A stretch of 64,000 nucleotides of DNA from Zavarzinia aquatilis (lineage in GTDB: Bacteria; Pseudomonadota; Alphaproteobacteria; Zavarziniales; Zavarziniaceae). Both the position numbers and the translations under genes were made by a program. The stretch is from contig NZ_QGLE01000011.1 in assembly GCF_003173035.1 (NCBI RefSeq), positions 62,001 to 126,000 on the forward strand, read 5' to 3'. Shown in pieces: positions 26,693 to 35,631 of this stretch (positions are counted from its first letter, which is position 1; every line of letters starts with the position of its first letter). The notes beneath the pieces were generated by a model that had not been told where the DNA came from, ran no database searches, and was given only the letters and a program-made list of their open reading frames with translations.

Positions 26693-27075
26693 GCCTCTTC
26701 TGTCCTCGGGCTGATCTCTTGGGGAACGACCGGCGTGGCGATACCCCTGGACGAAACTACCGTCGCCGATTGCGCCACGCAACCACTCTCCCGTCCGGCC
26801 GCAACCTGATCCGTTCCGCGGGTTGGTGAAAAAAACGGCGAAATGCCGATGAAAATCTGTGCAGCCGCCGTCGCGATCCGTGTGATCGGACGGGTTAAAG
26901 GGCGCCGCCCCTCGCCTTCGCAGTCTGGCATGATTCTTGAAAACATTCCGTGGGTAGACCGATCGGTCTCCGGCCCCGAACAGACCGGTGGCGGGAGCCG
27001 ATCGCTGCCCGGGCCGATGCCGGGGCAGGCATCGCCCGACACCAGTCAGGCTTAGTGACGGAAGGGAACAGTGGC
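26693..27075. promoter_or_regulatory. Divergent control region with TetR operator
   Basis: This 383-base stretch has no convincing gene. It holds AGACCGATCGGTCT (26956-26969), a perfect 14-base palindrome of the kind bound by TetR proteins, with a further half-site AGACCGGT about 14 bases downstream. A sequence resembling a -24/-12 promoter, TGGCATGATTCTTGAA (26926-26941), lies just upstream but has GA instead of the near-invariant GC at -12. Confidence 0.65.
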
Positions 27076-28149
27076 ATGAGCGATATTCGTCCCCCGCGGC
27101 AGGGCATCAACCACAGCCCGGTCTGCACCGAGGTCAGCCGCGAGGAAGGCCTGTCGCGCCGCGGCTTCTTCGCCGCCTGCGGCTGCGCGCTTCTGTCGGT
27201 CAGCGCGGCGGGGTCCGCCCTGCTCGCCCGGGCCACGAAGGCCGAGGCGGCGGCCGGCGGCAAGCTGCTGAAGATCGGCCATCTGCCGGCGGGCTGCGTC
27301 TCGCATCTGCTGCTCGCCAAGGCGCGCGGCCTGTTCGAGAAGGCGGGCCTCAACGTGGAACTCACCCAGTTCAATGGCCCGGCCGATAATCTCCAGGCGC
27401 TGATCGCCGGCGGCATCAGCGCCATGCACAATCCCTGGACCACCACCATGGCGGCCTATGGCGAGGGCACCAGGGATCTGCGCATCGTCGGCGGTTCGGG
27501 CCTTGCCGGCATCGAACTCGTCGCGCGCAAGGGCTCGGTCCGAAACGTGAAGGAGTTCATCGAGGCGGCGGGCAAGGGTCTTCGCGTCGGCACCCTGCGG
27601 CTCGACACGCTGGAACTGGTCGGTTACGGCACCATGTCGCAATACGGCAAGTCGTATAAAGACTACGAGATGACCTTCTTCCCCTCGATGGTCGGCATGG
27701 GCGAAGCCCTGGCGAATGGCGCGGTCGATGTCTGCACCCTGGCCCAGCCCTATGCCGAAAGCGTGGTGCGGCAGGCCGATGGCATCTATCTCGCCAATTC
27801 CAACGATGTCTGGGGCCCTGAGGCGCCGGACTGCGTGATCACCACCCTGACCAAGACGATCGAAACCGACCACGCCCTGCTGACCGCCTATATGGCCGTG
27901 CTGCAGGATGCGGCCAAGGCTTTCTACGACGATTTCGAGGCCGCGCTCGACACGCTGCAGCCGATTTACGGCGCGCCGCGCGAAATCCTGGCCATCGCCC
28001 TCAAGCGTCAGTCGCCCGATCCGATCATCAATGCGGCCGGCGCCTCGGGCATCCGCGGCGGCGTCAAGTATCTGATCGAGCTCGGTTACTTCAAGGACAA
28101 CATCGCCGATCAGGTGCTGGACCTGAAGTATCAGCCCGGCGCGGCCTGA
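27076..28149 (+). CDS. Tat-exported ABC substrate-binding protein, NrtA/SsuA-like
   Basis: A 357-residue periplasmic binding protein of the NMT1/SsuA type. The N-terminus has a twin-arginine signal, SRRGFFAACGCALLSVSAAG, ending near residue 55. The mature part starts with LLKIGHLPAGCVSHLLLAKA, then FEKAGLNVELTQFNGPADNL, the usual pattern for nitrate/sulfonate/pyrimidine-type binding proteins. The paired permease and ATPase are encoded four and five genes into the operon. The ligand is unknown; the accompanying flavoproteins, AllG-like and RidA proteins point to a nitrogenous compound. Confidence 0.88.
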   Translation: MSDIRPPRQGINHSPVCTEVSREEGLSRRGFFAACGCALLSVSAAGSALLARATKAEAAAGGKLLKIGHLPAGCVSHLLLAKARGLFEKAGLNVELTQFNGPADNLQALIAGGISAMHNPWTTTMAAYGEGTRDLRIVGGSGLAGIELVARKGSVRNVKEFIEAAGKGLRVGTLRLDTLELVGYGTMSQYGKSYKDYEMTFFPSMVGMGEALANGAVDVCTLAQPYAESVVRQADGIYLANSNDVWGPEAPDCVITTLTKTIETDHALLTAYMAVLQDAAKAFYDDFEAALDTLQPIYGAPREILAIALKRQSPDPIINAAGASGIRGGVKYLIELGYFKDNIADQVLDLKYQPGAA

Positions 28150-28223
28150 CCGGCGGGGGCATGGTCTAACCGGCCATGTCCCCCACCCCGCCCTGCACGA
28201 TTGACGACTGGAGTAGACAGAGA

Positions 28224-29480
28224 ATGACCGAATCCGAGGTGCGGCCTTACGATGCCGTGATCGTCGGCGCGCGTGCCGCCGGCAGTGCCCTTGCCATCCA
28301 TCTCGCCCGCGCGGGATTGAAGGTCGTCGCGCTCGACCGCGCCAGCTTTCCGTCGGACATCCTCTCGACCCACGTCATCTATCCGAACACGATCGCCCGG
28401 CTCGACCACATGGGCGTGCTCGATGCCGTGATGGCGCACGAGCCGCCACCACTCTATACCTCGTGGCACCATGAAGGTCGCATGTTCGTCGCCCCTCACA
28501 CGCCGGTCGAAGGGCGGGACTGGGCGATCTGCGTCCGTCGCATCACCCTCGACGGCATCCTGGTCGAAGGCGCGCGCAAGGCCGGCGCCGAGGTGATCGA
28601 GGGCATGACCGTGACCGGCCTCGTCGGCGCAGGCACCGAGGACGATCCGGTGCGCGGCGTCACCGCCCTTGGCGAGAACGGACCGGTGACGTTCGCCGCG
28701 CCCATCGTCATCGGCGCCGACGGCGTGAATTCGACCGTCGCCCGCCTCGTCGGCGCCGCCCGCAAACGGGTGATGCCGACCGAGACCATGCTCTATTTCG
28801 CCTATTGGACCGGGGTCAAGACCCGTAACACCCAGGATTTCTTCTTCGAGCCGCCCTGGGTCTGCGCCCATTTCCCGGCAGACGACGGCCATCACGTCAT
28901 CACCATGAACGGGCCGCTGACCGCGCGGGCCGAGATCAGGGATTGGGAAGACTATTACCTGAACCGTATCCGTTCCATTCCCGCGCTCCGGGCACGGCTG
29001 GAAGGCGCGACCAAGGTCAGCAAGGTGATGGGCTCGCCCCGGCTGGAAGGCTATTACCGTGACCATACCGGGCCGGGCTGGGCGCTGGTCGGCGACGCCG
29101 CCCATTTCAAGCATCCGGCCGGCGCGCAGGGCATCGGCGATGCCTTCCATGCCGCCGAAGTGCTGGCCGGCATGATCGCGGACGGCAGCTGGCGCGCCGC
29201 CTATCCGGCCTGGCGCGAAGCGGATTCCCGTGAATTCTACGCCTTCTGCAAGCATCTGGCGGAGCCGCCGGGCGACGACAGCATGAGGCAGGTCATGGAC
29301 GCCTATATCCGCGATCCCCGCCTCGCCCGCGCCATCGTCGACGTCTGGGCCCGCACGGTGAAGCCCTGGACCGATGTCATCCCCCATGTCCCGGGCATGG
29401 CCGCGGTGACCGGCGCCTCCATCGACGACGTGCTGGCCCCCTATGAAGGCGAGCGCCTGCCGCTGGCGGCCAGCGCGTGA
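28224..29480 (+). CDS. FAD-dependent oxidoreductase/monooxygenase
   Basis: A 418-residue flavoprotein of the PHBH/geranylgeranyl-reductase fold. The dinucleotide motif is VIVGARAAGSALAIHLARAG (residues about 10-29), the middle has VIGADGVNSTVARLVGA, and the second FAD motif is LVGDAAHFKHPAGAQGIGDA. Such enzymes hydroxylate or dehydrogenate ring compounds with NAD(P)H. The start was set at ATG 28224, after AGAGA. It overlaps the next gene by 4 bases. The substrate is probably what the neighbouring ABC system imports. Confidence 0.87.
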   Translation: MTESEVRPYDAVIVGARAAGSALAIHLARAGLKVVALDRASFPSDILSTHVIYPNTIARLDHMGVLDAVMAHEPPPLYTSWHHEGRMFVAPHTPVEGRDWAICVRRITLDGILVEGARKAGAEVIEGMTVTGLVGAGTEDDPVRGVTALGENGPVTFAAPIVIGADGVNSTVARLVGAARKRVMPTETMLYFAYWTGVKTRNTQDFFFEPPWVCAHFPADDGHHVITMNGPLTARAEIRDWEDYYLNRIRSIPALRARLEGATKVSKVMGSPRLEGYYRDHTGPGWALVGDAAHFKHPAGAQGIGDAFHAAEVLAGMIADGSWRAAYPAWREADSREFYAFCKHLAEPPGDDSMRQVMDAYIRDPRLARAIVDVWARTVKPWTDVIPHVPGMAAVTGASIDDVLAPYEGERLPLAASA

Positions 29481-30685
29481 GCGTGTCGGCGAATGAGGAA
29501 GCCGTGGCGCGCATCGCCGCCACGGCGCCGCGCCTGACCGGCAGCATCCTCGCACGGGAAGCCCTCGGCCTTCGCGACGGGGAACTCGGCCATGCCGGGC
29601 CGCCCTTCGAGCCGGGACAGACGCCGCCGCCGACGGTGCTCCACGCGCTGTGCGGCGCCGCGGTGCACGAAGGCTGGGCCCGCGACGGCAAGACCGCCGC
29701 CGCCATGATCGCGGCCGGCGAAATCCGCCTGCGCGCCAATCACGAGATCGGCACGGTCTCGCCCATGGCCGGCGTCGTCCGCCCCGGCCAGCGGCTGTTC
29801 AGGATCGAGGATGCCGCCAGCGGGACCGCGACCTTCGCCACCCTGGCCGAAAAGGGCCGGCGTGTGCTGCGCTTCGGCCATTACGGGCCCGATGTCGCCG
29901 CGGGCCTTGCCTTCGTCGAAGGCCCGGTCGCCGATGCCATCGAGGCCGCGCTGCCGCCCGGCGGGCTGGAGATCATGCCCCTGATCGCCCGGGGCGTCGA
30001 ACTCGGCGACGACGTCCACCAGCGCAATATCGGTGGCATGTTCGCCTTTCTCGGCGCCCTGGCGCCCCTGCCCGGCGAGATCCGCGACTGGCTGGCGACC
30101 CATCCGCAGCACGTCCTGAATTACGCCATGGCGGCGGCCAAGCTCTGCCTCGACCGCGCGCGGGGCGTCGCCCGCTCCGGCATCGTCACCGCGATCACGC
30201 GGAATGGCATTGATTGCGCGATCCAGGTCGCCGGATTGGACGGGCGCTGGTTCCGCGCCCCGGCCAGCCTGCCCGTGGGCGGCTTCTTCCCGGGCTTTGC
30301 CCTTGCCGATGCCCATGCCGACCTCGGCGACAGCGCGATCATGGAGGCTTTCGGTCTCGGCGGCTGCATCGCCCATGGCGCGCCCGAAATCGGCCGTGCC
30401 ATGGGACGCGACTGGGGCGAGTCATGCGCCGCCGGCCGGGCCATGCGTGCCCTTTTTCTGGACCGCCAGCCGCATATCGCCCCCGCGCTGGCCGGGGCCG
30501 AGGGCGTCGGCCTCGGCCTCGACGCGGGCCGGGTCGTGGCGGCGGGCGCCGACATCCGCATCCATACCGGTATTTCCCACCGCGACGGGCAATCGGGCTG
30601 GATTGGCATCGGCGTTGCATCCGCCCCCCACGCCGCCTTCGCGGCCGCCCTGTCCGCCCTGGAGAGCGCCGATGGCCAGCCTTGA
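29477..30685 (+). CDS. DUF1116 / AllG (YlbE)-like protein
   Basis: A 402-residue protein of the DUF1116 family. It shares with E. coli YlbE/AllG the stretches LGHAGPP (near 37-43), VRPGQRLFRIED, RVLRFGHYGPDV, LGDDVHQRNIGGM, SGIVTAITRNG, GDSAIMEAFGLGG and GLGLDAGRVV. AllG is a subunit of oxamate carbamoyltransferase in anaerobic allantoin use, acting with AllF (FdrA) and AllH (DUF2877). Neither partner, nor a carbamate kinase, is encoded nearby, and this protein is shorter at the N-terminus. It overlaps both neighbours, so it is an integral operon member. Its chemistry here is unknown; carbamoyl or amide transfer is a guess. Confidence 0.85.
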   Translation: MSVSANEEAVARIAATAPRLTGSILAREALGLRDGELGHAGPPFEPGQTPPPTVLHALCGAAVHEGWARDGKTAAAMIAAGEIRLRANHEIGTVSPMAGVVRPGQRLFRIEDAASGTATFATLAEKGRRVLRFGHYGPDVAAGLAFVEGPVADAIEAALPPGGLEIMPLIARGVELGDDVHQRNIGGMFAFLGALAPLPGEIRDWLATHPQHVLNYAMAAAKLCLDRARGVARSGIVTAITRNGIDCAIQVAGLDGRWFRAPASLPVGGFFPGFALADAHADLGDSAIMEAFGLGGCIAHGAPEIGRAMGRDWGESCAAGRAMRALFLDRQPHIAPALAGAEGVGLGLDAGRVVAAGADIRIHTGISHRDGQSGWIGIGVASAPHAAFAAALSALESADGQP

Positions 30686-31520
30686 TCTCGGCGCAGCAAA
30701 GGAAACCCGCCCGATGAGGCGCGACAAGCCCCGGCGCCTGCCCCGCGCCCTGACCACCGTCTTCTGGTTCGCGTTGGCCTGGGGCCTGCTGATCGGCCTG
30801 TGGGAGCTGGGCACGGCCCAGGGCTTCCTGAACGACCGCATCCTGCCACCGCCAAGCGAGACCATCCCCTTCCTGCTGTCGGGCGGGGCCAATGTCGGCT
30901 TTGGCGTGCAGAAGGCCGGCCTCATTGACGCGGTTGTGGTGACCCTCGGCCGGATCGCCATCGGCCTGTCCTGCGGCCTTGGCCTCGCGGTTCTGGTCGG
31001 GGCGCTGATCGTCGAATTCGTGCCGGCGCGGCGCCTGTTCATGCCCATCGTCCAGACCATCGCGCCGATCTCGCCGGTCGCCTGGATTCCCTTCGCCATC
31101 GCCATCGTCGGCATCGGCGATCCGGCCGCGATCTTCGTCGTCTTCATGGCGATCTTCGGCTCGATGGCGGTCGCCGCCGTCGCCGCCTTCGACGCGGTGC
31201 CCGGCGAATATGTGAAGGTCGCGACCACCCTAGGCGCCGGGCGGCTCCGCATCTGGTTCCGCGTGCTGTTGCCCGGGGCGCTGCCCGGCATCATGACCAT
31301 GACCCGGATGAGCCTGTTCGGCGCGTGGATGGCGGTGCTGGCGGGCGAGATGGCCGGCATCAATTCCGGTCTCGGCTACCTCATCATGATGGGCCAGCAG
31401 ATGTACAACATGAAACTGGTGATGAGCGGCATCATCACCATCGGCGCGATCGGCTTCCTGCTGGACCGGGTGATGCTGCTGATCCAGCACCGCGTGTTGT
31501 GGTGGGAGCGCCGGACATGA
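30672..31520 (+). CDS. ABC transporter permease, SsuC/TauC-like
   Basis: A 282-residue inner-membrane permease of the BPD_transp_1 family with about six spans. The coupling loop is EYVKVATTLGAGRLRIWFRV, the EAA motif for this class. The ATG at 30672 overlaps the DUF1116 stop by 14 bases; a second in-frame ATG at 30714 with AAGGA upstream is possible. It pairs with the ATPase that follows by a 4-base overlap and with the Tat-exported binding protein at the operon start. Confidence 0.88.
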   Translation: MASLDLGAAKETRPMRRDKPRRLPRALTTVFWFALAWGLLIGLWELGTAQGFLNDRILPPPSETIPFLLSGGANVGFGVQKAGLIDAVVVTLGRIAIGLSCGLGLAVLVGALIVEFVPARRLFMPIVQTIAPISPVAWIPFAIAIVGIGDPAAIFVVFMAIFGSMAVAAVAAFDAVPGEYVKVATTLGAGRLRIWFRVLLPGALPGIMTMTRMSLFGAWMAVLAGEMAGINSGLGYLIMMGQQMYNMKLVMSGIITIGAIGFLLDRVMLLIQHRVLWWERRT

Positions 31521-32332
31521 CCGCCCGCACCGGTGCCGGCATCCGCCCGGCCATCCGCTTCGACCATGTCTCCAAGGCCTTCGACAACCGCCCCGCCGTC
31601 GAGGATATCGACCTCGCGGTCGCGCCCGGCAGCTTTACCGTGCTGATCGGGCCCTCCGGCTGCGGCAAGAGCACGCTGCTTGGCATGAGCGCCGGACTGG
31701 AGCCGCCGACCGAAGGCTATGTCTTCGTCCACGACTGCGAGGTCAAGGGACCGACCGAGGGCACCGCGCTGCTGTTCCAGCAGCATAATCTGTTCCCCTG
31801 GATGACGGCGGCCGGCAATGTCGCCTTCGCGCTGGAGAATACCGGCCTGTCCCGGCGCGACGCCCGGGGGGAGGCCTTGCGCCTGCTCGGCCATGTCGGG
31901 CTCGGCGCCTTCGCCGACAAGGTCCCGGCCGAATTGTCGGGCGGGATGCGCCAGCGCGTCGCCCTCGTCCGGGCCTTCGCGCTGAAACCCCGCCTCCTCC
32001 TGATGGACGAGCCCTTCGGTGCCCTCGACCACCAGACGCGGCGGATGATGCAGGCCTATCTGCTGGCGACCTGGCGCGATTCCGGGGCGACGGTCATGCT
32101 GGTCACCCACGATCTGACCGAAGCCCTGGTGCTGGCCGACCGCATCGTGCTGATGTCCGGCTCCCCCGGCCGCGTCACCGAGGTGATCGACGTCATCGCG
32201 CCCCGCCCGCGCGATCTGGCCGACCCGGCGCTGGCCGCCATCTGCCGCCGCCTCGAAGCCCATCTCGAGGCCGAGGCGATCCGGGGCGAATTCGGCCCCG
32301 ACGAACTGGCCCGGCTCGGGGTGCTGTCCTGA
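31517..32332 (+). CDS. ABC transporter ATPase, SsuB/TauB-like
   Basis: A 271-residue ABC ATPase with Walker A GPSGCGKST, Q-loop LLFQQHNLFPWM, signature LSGGMRQR, Walker B LLLMDEPFGALD and switch region LVTHDLTEAL. It energises import by the adjacent permease. Start and stop overlap the neighbouring genes by 4 and 1 bases. Similar ATPases serve nitrate, sulfonate, taurine and pyrimidine-precursor importers, so it does not define the substrate. Confidence 0.92.
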   Translation: MTARTGAGIRPAIRFDHVSKAFDNRPAVEDIDLAVAPGSFTVLIGPSGCGKSTLLGMSAGLEPPTEGYVFVHDCEVKGPTEGTALLFQQHNLFPWMTAAGNVAFALENTGLSRRDARGEALRLLGHVGLGAFADKVPAELSGGMRQRVALVRAFALKPRLLLMDEPFGALDHQTRRMMQAYLLATWRDSGATVMLVTHDLTEALVLADRIVLMSGSPGRVTEVIDVIAPRPRDLADPALAAICRRLEAHLEAEAIRGEFGPDELARLGVLS

Positions 32333-33729
32333 TGCGCCGGGTCGTCGTCATCGGCGGTGGCTTCACGGGCACCGCCCTCGCCATCCATCTGGCCCGCGAT
32401 CCGGCCTTCGTCGGTACGGTCACGGTGGTGGAGCCGGGCGCCAGTCTCGGCGCCGGCATCGCCTATGGTCTCGCCGGGCCGGACCATCGCATCAATGTCC
32501 CCGCCGACCGCATGAGCGTGTTCCGCGAGACGCCGGCCGACTTCGGCCGCTGGATGGCGGCGACGGGCCGCGACGAGTCCGATCCCGAAGGCTGGACCGC
32601 CGACCGCGACCACTACAGCCGCCGGCTCGACTTTGGCGCCTATATGGCCGACCTCTTCGCCCGGGAAGCGGCGCGCCGCCCCTTCGCGCACCGGCGCGGC
32701 CGGGCGGTCGGTCTGACGCCCGCCACGCGCGGCTGGACGATCTCGCTCGAGGATGGCACGTGCCTCGCCGCCGACGTGGTCGTCCTGACCGCCAGCCATG
32801 CCGCCCCGGCCTTCCGCTGGCCCCTGTCGGGCGAGGCCGCCGCGCACCCGGGGCTGATCCGCGATCCCTGGTCGACCGCCAGTCTGTCGGATGTGGCGCC
32901 GGATGCCGGAGTCTTCATCGTCGGCACCGGCCTGACCATGGCGGACACGGTGGTCAGCCTGCGCCGGCGCGGTCACCGGGGGCCGATCACGGCGGTCTCG
33001 CGCCGGGCGCTGCTGCCGCGCGGCCATGGCGTGTTCGGCGCCGACGTCCGTTTTCCCGAGCCGTTTCCGACGACGGCGACCGGCACCCTGCGCGCGCTTC
33101 GCCGCCTGATCGCGACCTGCGAGGGACAGGGCATCGGCTGGCATCCCGCCATCGACGCCTTCAGGGGCGCCCTGCGCCGCCTGTGGCCGGGCCTCCCGGC
33201 CGAAGAACAGGACCGCGCCCTGCGGCACCTCAGGGCCTGGTGGGATGTTCACCGTTACCGCATCGCACCGCAGGTCGCCGCGCTTCTCGCCGAAGGGCGG
33301 CGGGATGGCTGGCTGCGCGTCGCCGCCGGCAGGATCGAAGGCTTCGATGCACGCCAAGGCAAGCTCATCGCCCGCTGGCAACCGCGCGGCGGCGCACGGA
33401 CGGAAACGCCCGTCGCCGCGCTGGTCAATTGCACCGGGCCCGACGCCGACCCCGGCCGCAGCGCCGATCCCCTGTTCCAGGGCCTGCTCGCCACCGGCAT
33501 CGCCCGGCCTGACCGCCATCGCCTCGGCCTCGACATCGGCGCGGATGGCCATGTCCTCGACCGCTCCGGACGGCCGCAACCCGGCTTCTTTATCGCTGGT
33601 CCGCTCGGCCGGGGCCGCCTGGGTGAAGTCATGGGCGTCCCCGAGGCTTCCGATCATGCGCGCGAGATCGCCGCGCGCATCGCCACCGATCTCGCCATTC
33701 CCTCTCATGCCTGCGAGTTGAAGACATGA
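32332..33729 (+). CDS. FAD/NAD(P)-binding protein (NAD_binding_9 type)
   Basis: A 465-residue flavoprotein with N-terminal dinucleotide motif VVVIGGGFTGTALAIHLARD, the family signature GAGIAYGLAGPDHRINVPAD, and a second binding motif VFIVGTGLTMADTVVSL near 195-211. It resembles the YdhS-type FAD-NAD(P)-binding proteins, whose substrates are mostly unknown. Its start shares one base with the ATPase stop, and it overlaps the RidA gene by 4 bases. Together with the FAD enzyme upstream it gives this operon two separate flavin oxidoreductases. Confidence 0.85.
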   Translation: MRRVVVIGGGFTGTALAIHLARDPAFVGTVTVVEPGASLGAGIAYGLAGPDHRINVPADRMSVFRETPADFGRWMAATGRDESDPEGWTADRDHYSRRLDFGAYMADLFAREAARRPFAHRRGRAVGLTPATRGWTISLEDGTCLAADVVVLTASHAAPAFRWPLSGEAAAHPGLIRDPWSTASLSDVAPDAGVFIVGTGLTMADTVVSLRRRGHRGPITAVSRRALLPRGHGVFGADVRFPEPFPTTATGTLRALRRLIATCEGQGIGWHPAIDAFRGALRRLWPGLPAEEQDRALRHLRAWWDVHRYRIAPQVAALLAEGRRDGWLRVAAGRIEGFDARQGKLIARWQPRGGARTETPVAALVNCTGPDADPGRSADPLFQGLLATGIARPDRHRLGLDIGADGHVLDRSGRPQPGFFIAGPLGRGRLGEVMGVPEASDHAREIAARIATDLAIPSHACELKT

Positions 33730-34130
33730 AACAGCACATCACCGTCGCCGACGCCGCGCCGCCGCCCAAGACCGCCCGCTATTCCCACGCGGTGAAGGCC
33801 GGCGGCTTCCTGCATGTCACCGGACAGTTGCCGATCGACCCCGCCAATCCCGCCGCCCCCCTGCCCCCTGACATCGAGACACAGACCGAGCTGTCGATGC
33901 TGAACATCCGGCGCATCGTGGCGGCGGCGGGTTACGATCTCACGGACACGGTCTTCGTGCGCATCTTCCTCGCCGATTTCGACCGCGATTACGTCGGCAT
34001 GAACAGTGTCTTCCACCGTTACTACGATGACGATGCGACCATGCCCGGCCGCACCACCGTCGGCGTCGCGAAGCTGGGCCGCGGCGCCCTCGTCGAAATC
34101 GACATGGTGCTGTTCAGGGAACAGGCCTGA
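33726..34130 (+). CDS. RidA/YjgF family imine deaminase
   Basis: A 134-residue single Rid domain. It keeps the catalytic Arg in PGRTTVGVAKLGRGALVEID and the LHVTGQLPIDP strand that lines the site between trimer subunits. RidA hydrolyses reactive enamines and imines to ketones and ammonia. As the last gene of the operon (4-base overlap with the upstream gene) it probably deals with an imine released by one of the flavoenzymes. Confidence 0.92.
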   Translation: MKQHITVADAAPPPKTARYSHAVKAGGFLHVTGQLPIDPANPAAPLPPDIETQTELSMLNIRRIVAAAGYDLTDTVFVRIFLADFDRDYVGMNSVFHRYYDDDATMPGRTTVGVAKLGRGALVEIDMVLFREQA

Positions 34131-34139
34131 ACACGATCC

Positions 34140-34166
34140 CGTCCCCCGGACAGGTGCCGGGGGACG
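34140..34166. terminator. Convergent hairpin between ridA and aldehyde dehydrogenase genes
   Basis: A 10-base stem CGTCCCCCGG / CCGGGGGACG with a 7-base loop lies between two converging operons. Only a short GGCATTT follows, so it is a probable but not strong terminator. Confidence 0.65.
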
Positions 34167-34188
34167 GCATTTGTCGCACCGACCCGGC

Positions 34189-35616
34189 TCAGTCGCCGTA
34201 GCCGACGATGCCCTTGATCTCGAGGAAGTCGTGGATGCCCCAGTCGGCGTATTCGCGGCCGTTGCCCGACTGCTTGTAACCGCCGAAGGGCGCGTGGGTG
34301 TCCCAGTCGGGGTAGTTGATGTTCACCGTGCCCGCCCGCAGCTCGCGCGCGACGGCGCGGGCGTGGTCGAGATCGGTCGAGGCGATATAGGCGGCAAGAC
34401 CGTAGACCGTGTCATTCGCCTTCTCGATCGCCTCGGCCTCGCTGGCATAGGGCAGGATCGACAGCACCGGGCCGAAGATTTCCTCGCGCGAGATGGTCAT
34501 CTCGTGCTGCACATTGCCGAACACCGTCGGCTTCACATAGTAGCCGCGGTTGAGACCGTCCGGCCGGCCGAGGCCGCCGGTGACCAGAGTCGCGCCCTCG
34601 TCGATGCCGGATTTGATCAGGCGCTGCACCTTGTCGAACTGCAGCTGCGAGACCAGGGGCCCCAGCACCGTGTCTTCCGCCAGCGGATCGCCGACCTTGT
34701 GGGTCTCGGCCGCCGCCCTGGCGATCTCCAGCGCCTCGGCGTGGCGCTCGGCCGGCACGAACATGCGGGTCGGCGCGTCGCACGACTGGCCCGAATTGCC
34801 GAAACAGCCACCCACGCCCGCCGTCACCGCCGCCTCGAGGTCGGCGTCCGGCAGGATGATGTTGGCCGACTTGCCGCCCAGCTCCTGCGCCACGCGCTTC
34901 ACCGTGTCCGCTGCCGACTTGGCGACGATGATGCCCGCCCTTGTCGAGCCGGTGAAGGAGACCATGTCGATCCCCGGGTGCGAGGCCATGACCTGGCCGA
35001 CATCCGGCCCGGTGCCGTTGACGAGGTTGAACACGCCCTTGGGGATGCCCGCCGCGTGCATGATCTCGGCGAAGACGATGCCCGAAATCGGCGCGATCTC
35101 CGACGGCTTCAGCACCATGGTGCAGCCCGTGGCGATGGCCGGCGCGACCTTGCACACGATCTGGTTCAGCGGCCAGTTCCACGGCGTGATCAGGCCGACG
35201 ACGCCGATCGGCTCCATCACGATGCGGGTGGAACCCCGGGGATATTCGAAGGTGAATTCCTCCATCGCCTTGATGGTGGCTTCCATATGGACCTGACCGG
35301 CCCAGGCCTGCGCCGCGCGGGCGAAGGACAGCGGCGCGCCCATCTCCTCGGAGACCGCGCGGGCGATATCCTCGTAACGCTCGTTGTAGATCTCGAGGAT
35401 GCGCTTCAGCATCGCCAGGCGTTCCGCCTTCGGCGTCTTCGCGAAGGCGGGAAAGGCCGCGCGCGCGACGGAAACGGCCCGGTCGACATCGGCGGCGGTG
35501 CCGACCGAAATCTTCGTATAGGCCTCCTCCGTCGCCGGATTGATCACGTCGAGCGTCGCCGGCACCAGCGGATCGACAAAGGCCCCGTCAATATAGAATT
35601 TCAGATGATTGGACAT
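34189..35616 (-). CDS. NAD(P)-dependent aldehyde dehydrogenase
   Basis: A 475-residue aldehyde dehydrogenase. Visible are PWNWPLNQIVCKVAPAIATG, cofactor loop VSFTGSTRAG, the general-base Glu in QELGGKSANI and the catalytic Cys in GNSGQSCDAPTR. It oxidises an aldehyde to an acid. It is the last gene of the pot-phyH-aco operon, 15 bases after the acoC-like gene, so the likely substrate is the aldehyde released by the AcoABC-like complex. The specific aldehyde is unknown. Confidence 0.92.
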   Translation of the reverse strand: MSNHLKFYIDGAFVDPLVPATLDVINPATEEAYTKISVGTAADVDRAVSVARAAFPAFAKTPKAERLAMLKRILEIYNERYEDIARAVSEEMGAPLSFARAAQAWAGQVHMEATIKAMEEFTFEYPRGSTRIVMEPIGVVGLITPWNWPLNQIVCKVAPAIATGCTMVLKPSEIAPISGIVFAEIMHAAGIPKGVFNLVNGTGPDVGQVMASHPGIDMVSFTGSTRAGIIVAKSAADTVKRVAQELGGKSANIILPDADLEAAVTAGVGGCFGNSGQSCDAPTRMFVPAERHAEALEIARAAAETHKVGDPLAEDTVLGPLVSQLQFDKVQRLIKSGIDEGATLVTGGLGRPDGLNRGYYVKPTVFGNVQHEMTISREEIFGPVLSILPYASEAEAIEKANDTVYGLAAYIASTDLDHARAVARELRAGTVNINYPDWDTHAPFGGYKQSGNGREYADWGIHDFLEIKGIVGYGD

Positions 35617-35631
35617 GCGTGATCCCTCGTC

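Noticed and set aside
26926-26941. Sigma-54 promoter TGGCATG-N4-TTGAA before the flavoprotein operon
   Set aside because: The -24 part fits but the -12 dinucleotide is GA instead of the near-invariant GC, and no sigma-54 activator gene is adjacent.
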